A stretch of DNA of 39,600 nucleotides from Clostridiaceae bacterium (GCA_022641775.1 JALCDS010000013.1:1-39600), one strand, 5' to 3'. Counted from the stretch's first letter, positions 29,078 to 39,386 are shown. The notes: a model not told the origin generated them from the sequence alone. A program made the numbers and translations.

Positions 29078-32000
29078 TTATTTTCTTATCTTTGCTTTTT
29101 TGTCTTTTTTAAACTTTGAAAAGAAGTTTTTCAACTTTTCCATTGGAGTTTTTGGTTTTGGAGGAGCTTGAACAGCGTTAGGGTCACTCAATACCAAATT
29201 CCCGTTTGCATCAAGAGTTGGAGGCGGCAAAGTATCCATAAAGTGCTGAGCATTGTTAATATCATCAACAACTGCCAACCACTTGAACGACTTCACCATA
29301 TTCATAGTTTTTAAATTTTTGCCTTTCACAATAATCTGGAATTTTGTAGCTGCAGCATTATCATATCCCTTTGGAAATTCAGGGATTGCAGCCATTTCTT
29401 GAGGAGTTACCTGTTCGCAGAATACACTGAAAGCTTTTAATAACAAATAATTTACCCCAGGAGTTGCCTTAACAATATTTATCGGGTTCAATTGTGCTAA
29501 AGGTCCCAAAACATTTGATACCATTGAGGCTAAACGACCTCTAACTTTCAAATCACTTGTATTTGCCAAAATATCATACTTCCCGAAGATATAAAGCGTC
29601 ATTACGTTTCCGGATGAAGTAACAGGTTTTACATCAACAATACCGTTTTTAAATTCAAGATTTCCGGCCAATGTATCAAAGTGAGAAGTATCAATCGTAA
29701 CCATTGAATTAATTATACCGCCGATTGTTGTTTTAAAGAATTCTGATTCACGGATATTTTCTGCTAATAAGAAGTTTTCAAATCGTCCAAATGAACCAAA
29801 TTGTCCATTCTTTACGATAAATGAAACTCTTCCTTTTATTGATTTTACTAATGCTTTATATTCTCCACCGTTGAAGGTCAAATCAGTATCAAATGCCACT
29901 TTACCGGTCAAAGTATGTTTCATCTTGCACAACTTCCACAAAGCATATGCAGCATCAATATTTGAGCCTTTTAGTTTTACGCCGATTAAATTGTCATTTA
30001 CATTGACTGTAATATTACCTTTAACATTACCTTTCATAGCAGATGTCAAAAGATTAGTTAAATATACGATATTGTTAACATATTCGAGTTTACCGGTTGT
30101 ATCATCAAGAATAATGTCACCTGTTTTTATTTTATTAAATCTTACATGTCCGTTTCTGATTACAATAGGGAAATCAGTATCTACAGTTTTTACAGTTTTA
30201 GGTTTAGCAACAGATGGCGTACTATTAACAACTGATTGAATACCTTCCGGAAACTTCATAAATTTATCAACATCAAAATTATTTGATTTAACAATAATTC
30301 GTTTTATAAATATCTTCGGCAACCTGTTCAAATCGATTATACCTTTTGCACTCATATCAGAAGTTTTGTTAAACAACATATTGTCAATACTAAATCTAAG
30401 AGTTTTGTTTAATAAATGAAGATTTACCCCGTCTATAGTTACAAACAAATTAGGTAATGAAACTTTTGTAATCGCAAAATTTCCTCTAACAACAGGGTAA
30501 GCGCTTCTGCCAAATGCTAACAAATTTCCATTTATTCGCATTGATGAGTTTTTAAATTTAAAAATTGAAGCATTTATTTCACTCGGTATTTGTATCCTTA
30601 AAATATTTATAAACGGTTCTGCAGTATTCAAATTAACTATTGTTCCTGAAACTGTAAAAATCTTTCTGCCGGGTCTAAAATTATTCATCAAATCAGAAGA
30701 ACTCAATGACGAACTTGAATTTGAAAATAAACCGGTATCTTTAATATTCAATCTGTTTTTCTTAAATATAATTCTTGATTGCAAAATTGATGGTCTGTTC
30801 ATTATATTTTTTATCTCAATAGGCGTAATATAATTTCCTGAAGTTGCAAGCGCCTGAACAATCATTTCACGACGTTTTAAATCACCTTTGTATGACAATT
30901 TTACAGGAATCGAGCCTTTTGCATCAAAATAAGACCTTGCATTTATCGGAACAAAATGTTGAATATCCCCTGAATATATTTTTCCACCCAACAAAACATC
31001 AATTTTAGGTTTCTTAAAATATTTATCAATCTTGGCATTTAACGTCATTGTAGAAAATCTGTTTATTTTAAATTGAGAATTCTTTAGCAAAATATCATCA
31101 GGATTAATCAAAATATCTATTTTCGGATTTGTGATAACAGATGAGGTTTTTGGAATTGAAATTCTCAAATTCTCATTATGAATTTTACCGTTCAATTCTT
31201 TAAAATCATATTTTGCATTTACATTTAGCTTTCCGTTACTAATGACAAAATTTCTCTTCGCCTGAGCAAAATTAACATTAGAAATAAGCAATTTCAAATC
31301 AGCTACAGCGCTTCCAAGAGTCCCTCTCAAAGCAAAATCGATAATACCATTTCCGGAAGTTAATCTGTAATTTCTTTTAACTTTGTGTGGCGCAAATGCA
31401 GAATAAACCGCAGTAAGTGGTATTCTACCGGATTTTATAAAGAAATCCAAGTTAGAATTATTATCAATCATCCCTGCAATTTTTATCGGAGCATTACCAA
31501 CAAACAAATGTGATTTTTTTACAACAAACATATTATTTGCAAAAATAAAGTTCAAATTGCCTCTGTCGAAAATCTTTCCGGTTCTTTTGTTAACCAAAAC
31601 TCCGTTTCTTGCAATAATACATCCGTCAGACTTCAATTTTTTGAAATCAGTATGAATATCAGTATTTGCTTGAATATAACCTGCCGCTTTCAAATCAGAA
31701 AGATTGTTATGAATCTGCATTGTATTCAAAATGCCTTTTGCTAATAATATCAAGTCATTGAAGTAAATTTTATCAGTTACTATATCTGCATCAAGTGATT
31801 TCTTTTCGCCATAATCAGCTTTTGCATTAATAGAAATATTTGAATTATTAGCAACATAAAAATCTGTATTTACATCTGCGCTGGTGCCATCAGTATCTAT
31901 ATGGATAGTTCCTGTCGGCAATTTCAAGCCTTTGACGTTCATCGACATATTATCAAGATATAAATATCCCTTAGATTTTATGTGATTATCTTTATCCTTT

Positions 32001-32857
32001 ACGTTTAATTTTGAGGATATGTTAGTTTTAAAATTATAATTTCTGTATGTCAAAACAGGGTTTACAAAAGGGAATTCGACATATTCTGCAGGATCATCTT
32101 CTGTGTCTTTTGTTTTTGAGATATTCGGCAAGAAGGTCTTCCAATCAATATCTGCTGTAATATTTTTTGAATTATCAGAATAAAATTCTGCTAAAGTTTT
32201 TAATTTTGCATGTTGTTTTGTTCCTAAAACAGTAGACTTGTATCCGGCATCCAACTTATCACCTTTTATCAGCAAATAATGTCCGCTATGCGGATCGTCC
32301 ACTTTTAATTCATAGTTTTTTATTTTCAAATCAGGAACATTTATTGTTATCCATTCTGGGTTAAACCAAGCATATTTTTGTTGCAATTCTTCAATTTTAC
32401 TGGTTTCCGGTTTTTCGACTTCTTGAGTTTCATTCTTTTTATTGTCATTTATAATGTCTTGTATAAGCAATACTATCTTGTATTGTTTACCATCTTTTAT
32501 GTCAAGATTAAGTTTCAAATTATCAATCTGTGCATAATTGACCTTTGCTTGCAACAATAACAAAGCCGGAATAGAAACTCTGGCCTGCAATTTATCAGCA
32601 CTCAAAATATCCGAACCATCGGGAAGTTTTACTGAAATATCATCTGCAGAAATGCCCAAGGACAAGGATGGAGATGCAACGACTTTGAAATTTTCAAAAT
32701 TGACATCCAATCTTGCTTGTTCTTTTGCCAATTGTTGCAATTGAATTTTATATGGTGTCAAATTTATTTTGCCAGGCAAAACAAACATAAATGCACAATA
32801 TGCTGCAATAACAGCTACTAATATACTATAGCCAAAAACTTTTAGGAAAATTTTCAT
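29078..32857 (-). CDS. Large AsmA/TamB-like envelope protein
   Basis: The 1259-residue protein has one N-terminal membrane anchor (about 7-28) and then a very long run of short beta strands typical of AsmA-family repeating-beta-groove proteins; the first 130 residues match an AsmA N-terminus (SPSLSLGISADDISVKL). It has no cysteine-rich or enzyme motif; the C-terminus is Pro/Lys-rich (KPKTPMEKLKNFFSKF). Family members span the periplasm and are thought to carry phospholipids between inner and outer membrane, so the gene supports a two-membrane cell. AAGAAGGG precedes the ATG. It follows a terminator and ends before the AAA operon promoter, so it is probably its own unit. Confidence 0.8.
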   Translation of the reverse strand: MKIFLKVFGYSILVAVIAAYCAFMFVLPGKINLTPYKIQLQQLAKEQARLDVNFENFKVVASPSLSLGISADDISVKLPDGSDILSADKLQARVSIPALLLLQAKVNYAQIDNLKLNLDIKDGKQYKIVLLIQDIINDNKKNETQEVEKPETSKIEELQQKYAWFNPEWITINVPDLKIKNYELKVDDPHSGHYLLIKGDKLDAGYKSTVLGTKQHAKLKTLAEFYSDNSKNITADIDWKTFLPNISKTKDTEDDPAEYVEFPFVNPVLTYRNYNFKTNISSKLNVKDKDNHIKSKGYLYLDNMSMNVKGLKLPTGTIHIDTDGTSADVNTDFYVANNSNISINAKADYGEKKSLDADIVTDKIYFNDLILLAKGILNTMQIHNNLSDLKAAGYIQANTDIHTDFKKLKSDGCIIARNGVLVNKRTGKIFDRGNLNFIFANNMFVVKKSHLFVGNAPIKIAGMIDNNSNLDFFIKSGRIPLTAVYSAFAPHKVKRNYRLTSGNGIIDFALRGTLGSAVADLKLLISNVNFAQAKRNFVISNGKLNVNAKYDFKELNGKIHNENLRISIPKTSSVITNPKIDILINPDDILLKNSQFKINRFSTMTLNAKIDKYFKKPKIDVLLGGKIYSGDIQHFVPINARSYFDAKGSIPVKLSYKGDLKRREMIVQALATSGNYITPIEIKNIMNRPSILQSRIIFKKNRLNIKDTGLFSNSSSSLSSSDLMNNFRPGRKIFTVSGTIVNLNTAEPFINILRIQIPSEINASIFKFKNSSMRINGNLLAFGRSAYPVVRGNFAITKVSLPNLFVTIDGVNLHLLNKTLRFSIDNMLFNKTSDMSAKGIIDLNRLPKIFIKRIIVKSNNFDVDKFMKFPEGIQSVVNSTPSVAKPKTVKTVDTDFPIVIRNGHVRFNKIKTGDIILDDTTGKLEYVNNIVYLTNLLTSAMKGNVKGNITVNVNDNLIGVKLKGSNIDAAYALWKLCKMKHTLTGKVAFDTDLTFNGGEYKALVKSIKGRVSFIVKNGQFGSFGRFENFLLAENIRESEFFKTTIGGIINSMVTIDTSHFDTLAGNLEFKNGIVDVKPVTSSGNVMTLYIFGKYDILANTSDLKVRGRLASMVSNVLGPLAQLNPINIVKATPGVNYLLLKAFSVFCEQVTPQEMAAIPEFPKGYDNAAATKFQIIVKGKNLKTMNMVKSFKWLAVVDDINNAQHFMDTLPPPTLDANGNLVLSDPNAVQAPPKPKTPMEKLKNFFSKFKKDKKAKIRK

Positions 32858-32896
32858 AATACCCTTCTTATACTTAAACCATGGATATTATATAAC

Positions 32897-32933
32897 AAAA
32901 TAAGGTTGATACAAAATATATCAACCTTATTTT
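32897..32933 (-). terminator. Rho-independent terminator after the 115-residue exported protein
   Basis: A perfect 15-base-pair stem (AAAATAAGGTTGATA with its complement) closes a seven-base loop 18 bases past the stop codon at 32952. The A/T ends give a T-run on the minus strand. It separates the SIMPL/small-protein pair from the AsmA-like gene. Confidence 0.85.
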
Positions 32934-32951
32934 AATAAAAATTAAAAAACT

Positions 32952-33299
32952 TTATTGTTGTTGTACTTGTTTAATAATTATGCTACCATCTTCGCCTTGA
33001 GTAAATTCCATCCCTTTTGTAGCATCAGTTCCACTTTTAATTTGTTGGAATGTATCTTTTACTTGTTGGTCAGCTTGTTCACGTTTTTTCTGAGTTTTGT
33101 AATCAACAGAACCTTCAAAAGCACGTCTTTGTTGATTTAACATTTGCATATCGTGAGAGTAATTTGCACCGGCGCTATTATAAATGTCTTGATACATAGA
33201 ACCGCCAGCTGAAGGGAATGCTGTAACATCCACTGCGTTAGCAGCTAATCCTGTTACTAAAAATGCCCCTGCAACAATTAATAAACCTGTCTTTTTCAT
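32952..33299 (-). CDS. Small exported protein, Gln-rich
   Basis: The 115-residue protein has a signal peptide (cleavage expected after AANA, residue 22). The mature part is charged and Gln-rich, probably helical in the middle (about 50-90, SHDMQMLNQQRRAFEG onward), and ends in IIKQVQQQ. No known family is recognised. AAGGAG lies eight bases before the ATG. It begins 14 bases after the SIMPL gene and is followed by a terminator, so the two form a unit. Confidence 0.72.
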   Translation of the reverse strand: MKKTGLLIVAGAFLVTGLAANAVDVTAFPSAGGSMYQDIYNSAGANYSHDMQMLNQQRRAFEGSVDYKTQKKREQADQQVKDTFQQIKSGTDATKGMEFTQGEDGSIIIKQVQQQ

Positions 33300-33313
33300 A
33301 ACCGTTCTCCTTA

Positions 33314-34039
33314 TTATTTTATTTGAAATACCACATTTGCAACTGATGTAACTTTCTTATCTATCGTTGATGTATCACTGATTCCGGAATCAGAAACATC
33401 CGTAGAATCAACCGGAGTTATTTGGAATACACCCATTTGAACAGATTGAATTTTTCCAGCTCTATTGTGAGTTGCCTTCAACATAGCTGATGCTCTTTGT
33501 TTGGCATCTTTTGTTGCTTCGCCAAGTAATTTTACTTTTAAATCTGACAATTTTGAATATGAATATTGTACTTGGGTAGCATCTATATCAATACCTTTAT
33601 CCGCAAGAGATTGGACATTGAGCGAGATATCTTTGATTGCTTTAACATCATTTGATTTTACAGAAATTGTCTGTGTCAAATTATAATATGCAATCTCATT
33701 AGTTGAGGCTCCGCCAGCTGTTATTTTGTATGAAAAATACCCACTGGCTGCTTTTACATCAATATCTTCATCCTTAAAATTCTTTGATTTTAAATAAGCT
33801 AAAATTGACGGTAACTGTTTTTTAGCTGCTTGAAGGGCTAATGCCTTCGTTGTCTTTCTAACATTCAATGTTAAATCCATAGAACCAGAATCAGATTTAA
33901 CAATTTCATAAGCAGAACCGGTTACAGATATTGAGTTCTTTGACATTGCCGATGTCCCAACCTTTACGGCAAAAATCAATCCCAATGCCAATACTAAACC
34001 CATCAAGACCAATTGATACTTTTCTAAATATTCTTTCAC
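33314..34039 (-). CDS. Membrane-anchored SIMPL-domain (DUF541) protein
   Basis: The 241-residue protein has an uncleaved-looking N-terminal helix (about 9-27) and then a SIMPL domain: opening ISVTGSAYEIVKSDSGSMDLTLNV, central TQTISVKSNDVKAI and late KDAKQRASAMLKAT. It is the second member of this family in the window; the other (11522-12280) is fully exported. The start is GTG with AAGGAG seven bases upstream; an ATG two codons earlier is out of frame. A promoter lies upstream, and the small exported-protein gene follows after 14 bases. Confidence 0.85.
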   Translation of the reverse strand: MKEYLEKYQLVLMGLVLALGLIFAVKVGTSAMSKNSISVTGSAYEIVKSDSGSMDLTLNVRKTTKALALQAAKKQLPSILAYLKSKNFKDEDIDVKAASGYFSYKITAGGASTNEIAYYNLTQTISVKSNDVKAIKDISLNVQSLADKGIDIDATQVQYSYSKLSDLKVKLLGEATKDAKQRASAMLKATHNRAGKIQSVQMGVFQITPVDSTDVSDSGISDTSTIDKKVTSVANVVFQIK

Positions 34040-34069
34040 GCATGTTCTCCTTTACACAAATATATACAT

Positions 34070-34097
34070 ATTATAACGTACTTCAAAAAAAAATCAA
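34070..34097 (-). promoter_or_regulatory. Sigma-70-type promoter for the SIMPL pair
   Basis: On the minus strand TTGATT (34097-34092), 16 bases and TATAAT (34075-34070). Transcription would begin near 34063, about 24 bases before the GTG start. Confidence 0.5.
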
Positions 34098-34143
34098 TTA
34101 AATACACGTTTTAAAATACATATTTGTACATAGAATAAAATAT

Positions 34144-35984
<1,841 letters not shown>

Positions 35985-36011
35985 TATTGGATAAATTTTA
36001 TAAACTTTTTG

Positions 36012-36035
36012 AGCCGTGAATTTTACTTCACGGCT
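36012..36035 (+). terminator. Terminator after gdhA
   Basis: AGCCGTGAA and TTCACGGCT form a perfect nine-base-pair stem with a six-base loop, followed by TATTTATTT, 27 bases past the gdhA stop. The T-run is broken, so strength is moderate. An A/T-rich left side could let it also act on the minus strand. Confidence 0.75.
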
Positions 36036-36087
36036 TATTTATTTAAACTTTTACCCATTTGCACATTCCTCTGCTCTGCTCGGGGCA

Positions 36088-36324
36088 AAAAAAAACGACA
36101 TTGCTGTCGTTGGAAAATCAATAGGAAAAAGGGAAAGGAAATTTATTTTGAAATCTTTTTTATTTTTATTGATTATTTTTGTTTTTTTTAATTTTGTTTT
36201 TGGTTTGTATTCTAGCCGAATGTCTTGAATGAACTTTCTGTGTTCTTTTCTATTACTTTTTTTACTGCATCTAATTCTGTTGATATTGCACTTTGTTCTG
36301 TATCTAACTGTTTCAATCTCAATT
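36088..36324. repeat. Copy 1 of a ~240-base repeat (gene end plus terminator)
   Basis: The block matches 39363-39600. Positions 36088-36162 are identical to the second copy; the AT-rich stretch 36163-36202 differs by a few changes and a one-base indel; 36203-36324 is identical for 122 bases, up to the window edge. It covers the last 36 codons of the 358-residue gene, the trailer and the terminator. Confidence 0.92.
36094..36111 (-). terminator. Rho-independent terminator after the 358-residue filament-like gene
   Basis: On the minus strand AACGACA-GCAA-TGTCGTT is a perfect seven-base-pair hairpin followed by a long T-run. It lies about 100 bases past the stop at 36212. The same hairpin recurs at 39369-39386 after the cut-off paralogue. 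Confidence 0.85.
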
Positions 36325-37288
36325 CTAAGTTCTTATCTTGTTGTTGGATTATTTCTATCTTTGAATTGATATTTTGGATTGATTGGTCATATTGTTCTTT
36401 CTTAAATTCATATTCATTCATTGCATCATTATATGCATCTTCATCTGTACTTGTATTTGTTGTTAATGAATATGTTTGATCTACTGTTCCTGTTTTTACA
36501 TCTCCATTTTCATCGTATTGTGGGAATGTTATACTTATATATCTTCCAGTTGAATCTTTTTCTACTTTTACGCCTTTTTTATTCTTTACTTCTTCTGTTT
36601 TTGTTTTGCTACCGATTGTGTAACAATCTACTGAGCTTTGTGAATTCCCATTGTTATCATATGATGCTCCGCTTATTGTTGCTTTGTTATAGAATATTGG
36701 ACTCCATGCACTTGTACTTGCATTCTGTACATATCTTACGTACCATTCTGTGTCGTTTCCATATGTGCTCTGCAACAATTTTAAATATGTGTTTTCTTGA
36801 TCCAACAATGAAGTACGTTCATCTTCTGTTAAAGATTTCAAATATGTATCTGTACCTGCTAAATTATTCATCTCAGTTTTGTCACTAAGAGTTCTCAAAG
36901 TTTTTGCACCAACAGAATATGTATATGGATCTGCTGTTGTTCCTCCTCCTGTTTGGGTTATTACACTTGATGCTGATGATACTAATGCAAAATCATCTGT
37001 ATATGATTTCATATAACTTACTGTATATGTTCCACTTCCATCTGATGCTGGGATCATTGTCGTTAATGTATTTGTTAATGCGCCATCTTCATATGTATAT
37101 GTAGTTTTTGTATAATCATCTACTGACGGTGGGGTCGGAACTGACATGCCCAGCAAATCATTATAATAATTTGCTGATTCATTTGACAATGTTGTTCTTT
37201 GTTGGTTTACTTGCTGTCCTTCAAACTCAACATTGTTCTTTCTGGCTGTCAAACCTAGAAATCTCGCTTGTGATGCGGCCATTCCCAT
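36212..37288 (-). CDS. Filament- or fibre-like protein with helical ends, multicopy
   Basis: The 358-residue protein has no signal peptide. Residues 1-48 form a probable helix (MGMAASQARFLGL, EGQQVNQQRTTL), followed by VPTPPS. The middle (about 55-290) is rich in Ser, Thr, Tyr, Asn and Gly and looks beta-like and solvent-exposed. The last 66 residues form a coiled coil (NSKIEIIQQQDKNLELR onward) ending SSFKTFG. Helical ends with a variable-looking middle recall flagellin and related secreted filament subunits, but I see no sequence match to FliC, FlgL or FlgE. A second gene with an identical end lies 3.3 kb upstream. A sigma-28-like promoter precedes it. I infer an exported appendage-type subunit; the function is unproven. 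Confidence 0.7.
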   Translation of the reverse strand: MGMAASQARFLGLTARKNNVEFEGQQVNQQRTTLSNESANYYNDLLGMSVPTPPSVDDYTKTTYTYEDGALTNTLTTMIPASDGSGTYTVSYMKSYTDDFALVSSASSVITQTGGGTTADPYTYSVGAKTLRTLSDKTEMNNLAGTDTYLKSLTEDERTSLLDQENTYLKLLQSTYGNDTEWYVRYVQNASTSAWSPIFYNKATISGASYDNNGNSQSSVDCYTIGSKTKTEEVKNKKGVKVEKDSTGRYISITFPQYDENGDVKTGTVDQTYSLTTNTSTDEDAYNDAMNEYEFKKEQYDQSIQNINSKIEIIQQQDKNLELRLKQLDTEQSAISTELDAVKKVIEKNTESSFKTFG

Positions 37289-37331
37289 AGTACGTCTGTT
37301 CCAATCCTTTCGTTTTTAATCTTCTACATGC

Positions 37332-37359
37332 ATATCGGTATTTTTGAAGATTTTCTTCA
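37332..37359 (-). promoter_or_regulatory. Sigma-28/sigma-D-like promoter for the 358-residue gene
   Basis: On the minus strand TGAA (37359-37356), 16 bases, then ACCGATAT (37339-37332). The flagellar consensus is TAAA-N15-GCCGATAA/T, so one base differs in each half. The spacing equals that of the better match at 39225-39252. Predicted leader is about 37 bases. Confidence 0.45.
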
Positions 37360-37399
37360 ATTCTTGGAACTTTATAGTTAATAAAACTTAATAAAAATA

Positions 37400-37696
37400 T
37401 TATTTTTGAGAATTTTTCAAGTTCAAAATCGCATTTTTAATATTAATTTTTTTTTGAGATTCTGACACATGGGTTGAAAAGTTTTTTAATATCATAGTAA
37501 CTGCAGGATTGAGAGTCATAAAAGGAACTTTTTCTTTTATCTGATTAACATCTAAACCTATCAGAAATTTTTTAAATTCTTCCATCACAGGAATACCTTT
37601 GCTTAGAAATTCAACAAAAATAAGTTTCCCATCTTGTATTTCATAACGAATTTCATCACAAAATTTTTTAAAATCTTTTACTTCAATACTCTGCAT
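37400..37696 (-). CDS. Small helical cytoplasmic protein downstream of the protease gene
   Basis: I do not recognise this 98-residue protein. It is charged, probably mostly helical, without cysteine pairs, signal peptide or membrane helix; the C-terminus is Lys/Asn-rich. The frame is open to an ATG at 37762 inside the protease gene, but GAGGG eight bases before the ATG at 37696 supports the shorter form. It begins 47 bases after the protease stop on the same strand, so it is probably cotranscribed. Its size and position would suit an export chaperone or immunity-like partner, but this is a guess. Confidence 0.6.
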   Translation of the reverse strand: MQSIEVKDFKKFCDEIRYEIQDGKLIFVEFLSKGIPVMEEFKKFLIGLDVNQIKEKVPFMTLNPAVTMILKNFSTHVSESQKKINIKNAILNLKNSQK

Positions 37697-37743
37697 CTTA
37701 AAACCCTCGACACTATTGTAACCTGTCTTTGCGTAATTATCAA

Positions 37744-39204
37744 CTATCCGTAAGTCCACCATTTAAAAGTAGGTACTGTTTCTCCATCATAGCAGGAAAA
37801 AGATTTTATGTGATCAGTTATCCCGGATTTTTCGTTAGGGCCTGTGTATTGGTCTTCTCCAACACTGTCCAAATAATCTTCATCTGTCTGGTATGCAACA
37901 TATTCGCCCCATTTTGTATATGAAGTTGGGTTTATATATGCAGTAGCATGAGTCAATTCATGCACCATGACATCAACAATTTCGTACCAATTTGTACTTT
38001 TATCATTTATAAGGTTTTCATCTATCAAAAGACCACCATCAAAATAAGCTTGACCATCTTTGAAATTGTATGTTCCATCAGCATCTCCAAGCCAATCATT
38101 AGTTGCCGTATCAATCAAATATTTATACATTCCAAGAGTATATCCGTCAGATGTGCCATTTGGGTTCAAATCTGTCAATGAAATCTGGCCGACATGTACC
38201 GTGCTATTTTCATCTGCATTTTCATTTTCTAATCTGGTCAATGCATATAATTGATTTGTAAGACCCGCTGCAGTTAAATATTCTTTAGTTTTTGTAATAA
38301 TAAAATTCAATTTATCTGATGAAGACATATTGCTAAATTCAGATTGCAATGAATTTGCATATGTTTCTACACTTGAGTTAAATGTAGAAGAAGTTGCACC
38401 AATTTCATCACCTATAAGAGTTTTTATTTCGGAGTAGGACAATTTACTATCATTATCAGTATCCAACTCATTGAAAACAAGATTTATCTTACCGAAGAAA
38501 TTAGCATTAGCGTCTTCCCAATCATCATCTTCGGCTAATTTGATTAGTTGTGATTTTGTAATTCCAGAAGACTCTGTAATTGTTGAATCTATAGAATGCA
38601 AATAGGTAAACAATGTATCAGTATCAGAAAACGATCCACCTGTAATAAATGTTTTCTTTGTGCTGGTACCCGAATCAGTACCGCCTGTTGTACCACCTGT
38701 TGTGCCGCCTGTTGTTCCGCCAGTCGTACCACCCGTTGTACCGCCTGTTGTACCGCCGGTAGTTCCACCTGTTGTGCCTCCGGTTGTGCCACCTGTTGTT
38801 CCGCCTGTTGTACCTCCGGTTGTGCCACCCGTTGTACCTGATGTTGATTGATGATGTAAATTATAAATCAATAGCTTTATTTTTGATTTTTCAGACTCTG
38901 TTAATTCAGAAGCAGCAGTTGAAATAGTTTTTGCCGTCAATTTTTCATGAGATACACCAAAATTATCTACGATTGTAGAAGCAGCAGAATCCGACAAAAC
39001 AGAACCTACGCTTGAAATATCATAATTCTTTCCGTTAAAACTTACTAAATCCGTAGAAAGGTTATTTAAAACAGGGCTATCTTCAACTTCCTCTGAAGCT
39101 GCAGCAGAAATAATATCATCCTCTGTCAAAAGTTTTTCACCACTTTCTGTGAGCGATTTATTCTGATATAACAAATTCAAAAAATTTGTGTTATTTAGCT
39201 CCAT
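37744..39204 (-). CDS. Putative zinc metalloprotease with EF-hand and 13-unit Gly-Thr linker
   Basis: The 486-residue protein has no signal peptide. Order: a Ser/Glu-rich N-terminal region (1-120); a linker of thirteen GTTG units (123-174); a canonical EF-hand loop DTDNDSKLSYSE (248-259); and a C-terminal domain with HELTH (415-419) and a downstream WGEYVAY whose Glu434 is a candidate third zinc ligand, as in HExxH-E metalloproteases. It ends SCYDGETVPTFKWWTYG. I infer a calcium-stabilised zinc protease, exported by a signal-peptide-independent route. The frame is open to 39234, but AAAGGAA five bases before the ATG at 39204 and the predicted transcript start near 39218 favour the shorter form. 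It sits between two filament-like paralogues. Confidence 0.72.
   Translation of the reverse strand: MELNNTNFLNLLYQNKSLTESGEKLLTEDDIISAAASEEVEDSPVLNNLSTDLVSFNGKNYDISSVGSVLSDSAASTIVDNFGVSHEKLTAKTISTAASELTESEKSKIKLLIYNLHHQSTSGTTGGTTGGTTGGTTGGTTGGTTGGTTGGTTGGTTGGTTGGTTGGTTGGTTGGTDSGTSTKKTFITGGSFSDTDTLFTYLHSIDSTITESSGITKSQLIKLAEDDDWEDANANFFGKINLVFNELDTDNDSKLSYSEIKTLIGDEIGATSSTFNSSVETYANSLQSEFSNMSSSDKLNFIITKTKEYLTAAGLTNQLYALTRLENENADENSTVHVGQISLTDLNPNGTSDGYTLGMYKYLIDTATNDWLGDADGTYNFKDGQAYFDGGLLIDENLINDKSTNWYEIVDVMVHELTHATAYINPTSYTKWGEYVAYQTDEDYLDSVGEDQYTGPNEKSGITDHIKSFSCYDGETVPTFKWWTYG
38678..38833 (-). repeat. Thirteen 12-base units encoding the GTTG linker
   Basis: The period is exactly 12 bases (four codons). 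All units keep Gly-Thr-Thr-Gly, but third codon positions vary freely among copies, so few neighbouring units are identical in DNA. The repeat keeps other frames open, producing long spurious reading frames on both strands. Confidence 0.93.
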
Positions 39205-39224
39205 AAATATTCCTTTCAATGTCC

Positions 39225-39252
39225 ATATCGGCATTTATAAGAGATAACTTTA
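39225..39252 (-). promoter_or_regulatory. Sigma-28/sigma-D-like promoter for the metalloprotease gene
   Basis: On the minus strand TAAA (39252-39249), 16 bases, then GCCGATAT (39232-39225), a full match to the sigma-D/FliA form TAAA-N15/16-GCCGATAT; TAAAGTTA also extends the -35 match. Transcription would begin near 39218, leaving a short leader containing AAAGGAA before the ATG at 39204. Confidence 0.6.
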
Positions 39253-39368
39253 AAAATATAAGCTTTTTGTAACAAAAATTTTACAAAAATTATCGTCTTT
39301 TACACTTCAGCCATCTGCTCTACTCTACCCCTCGCATTAAACGGGAACGCTCTGATTTGGGCAAAAAA

Positions 39369-39386
39369 AACGACATTGCTGTCGTT
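39369..39386 (-). terminator. Rho-independent terminator after the cut-off paralogue
   Basis: Same seven-base-pair hairpin and T-run as at 36094-36111. It ends the incoming minus-strand transcript about 130 bases before the protease promoter. Confidence 0.85.

Noticed and set aside
36009-36228. Short plus-strand frames after gdhA
   Set aside because: They run across two terminators and the intergenic repeat; no ribosome site and low-complexity Phe-rich product.
37344-37359. TTGAAGA...TCTTCAA hairpin upstream of the 358-residue gene, as a terminator for the 98-residue gene
   Set aside because: On the minus strand it is followed by A's rather than T's. It overlaps the sigma-28-like promoter and may only be chance pairing in AT-rich DNA.
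38678-38833. Repeat array as a possible CRISPR
   Set aside because: Units are 12 bases, directly abutting with no spacers, in frame and coding.
38660-38851. Plus-strand frame encoding a long run of Val-Pro-Pro-Val repeats, and other open frames over the same bases (38589-38841)
   Set aside because: They are by-products of the 12-base repeat in the minus-strand protease gene; they have no ribosome site and stop just outside the repeat.
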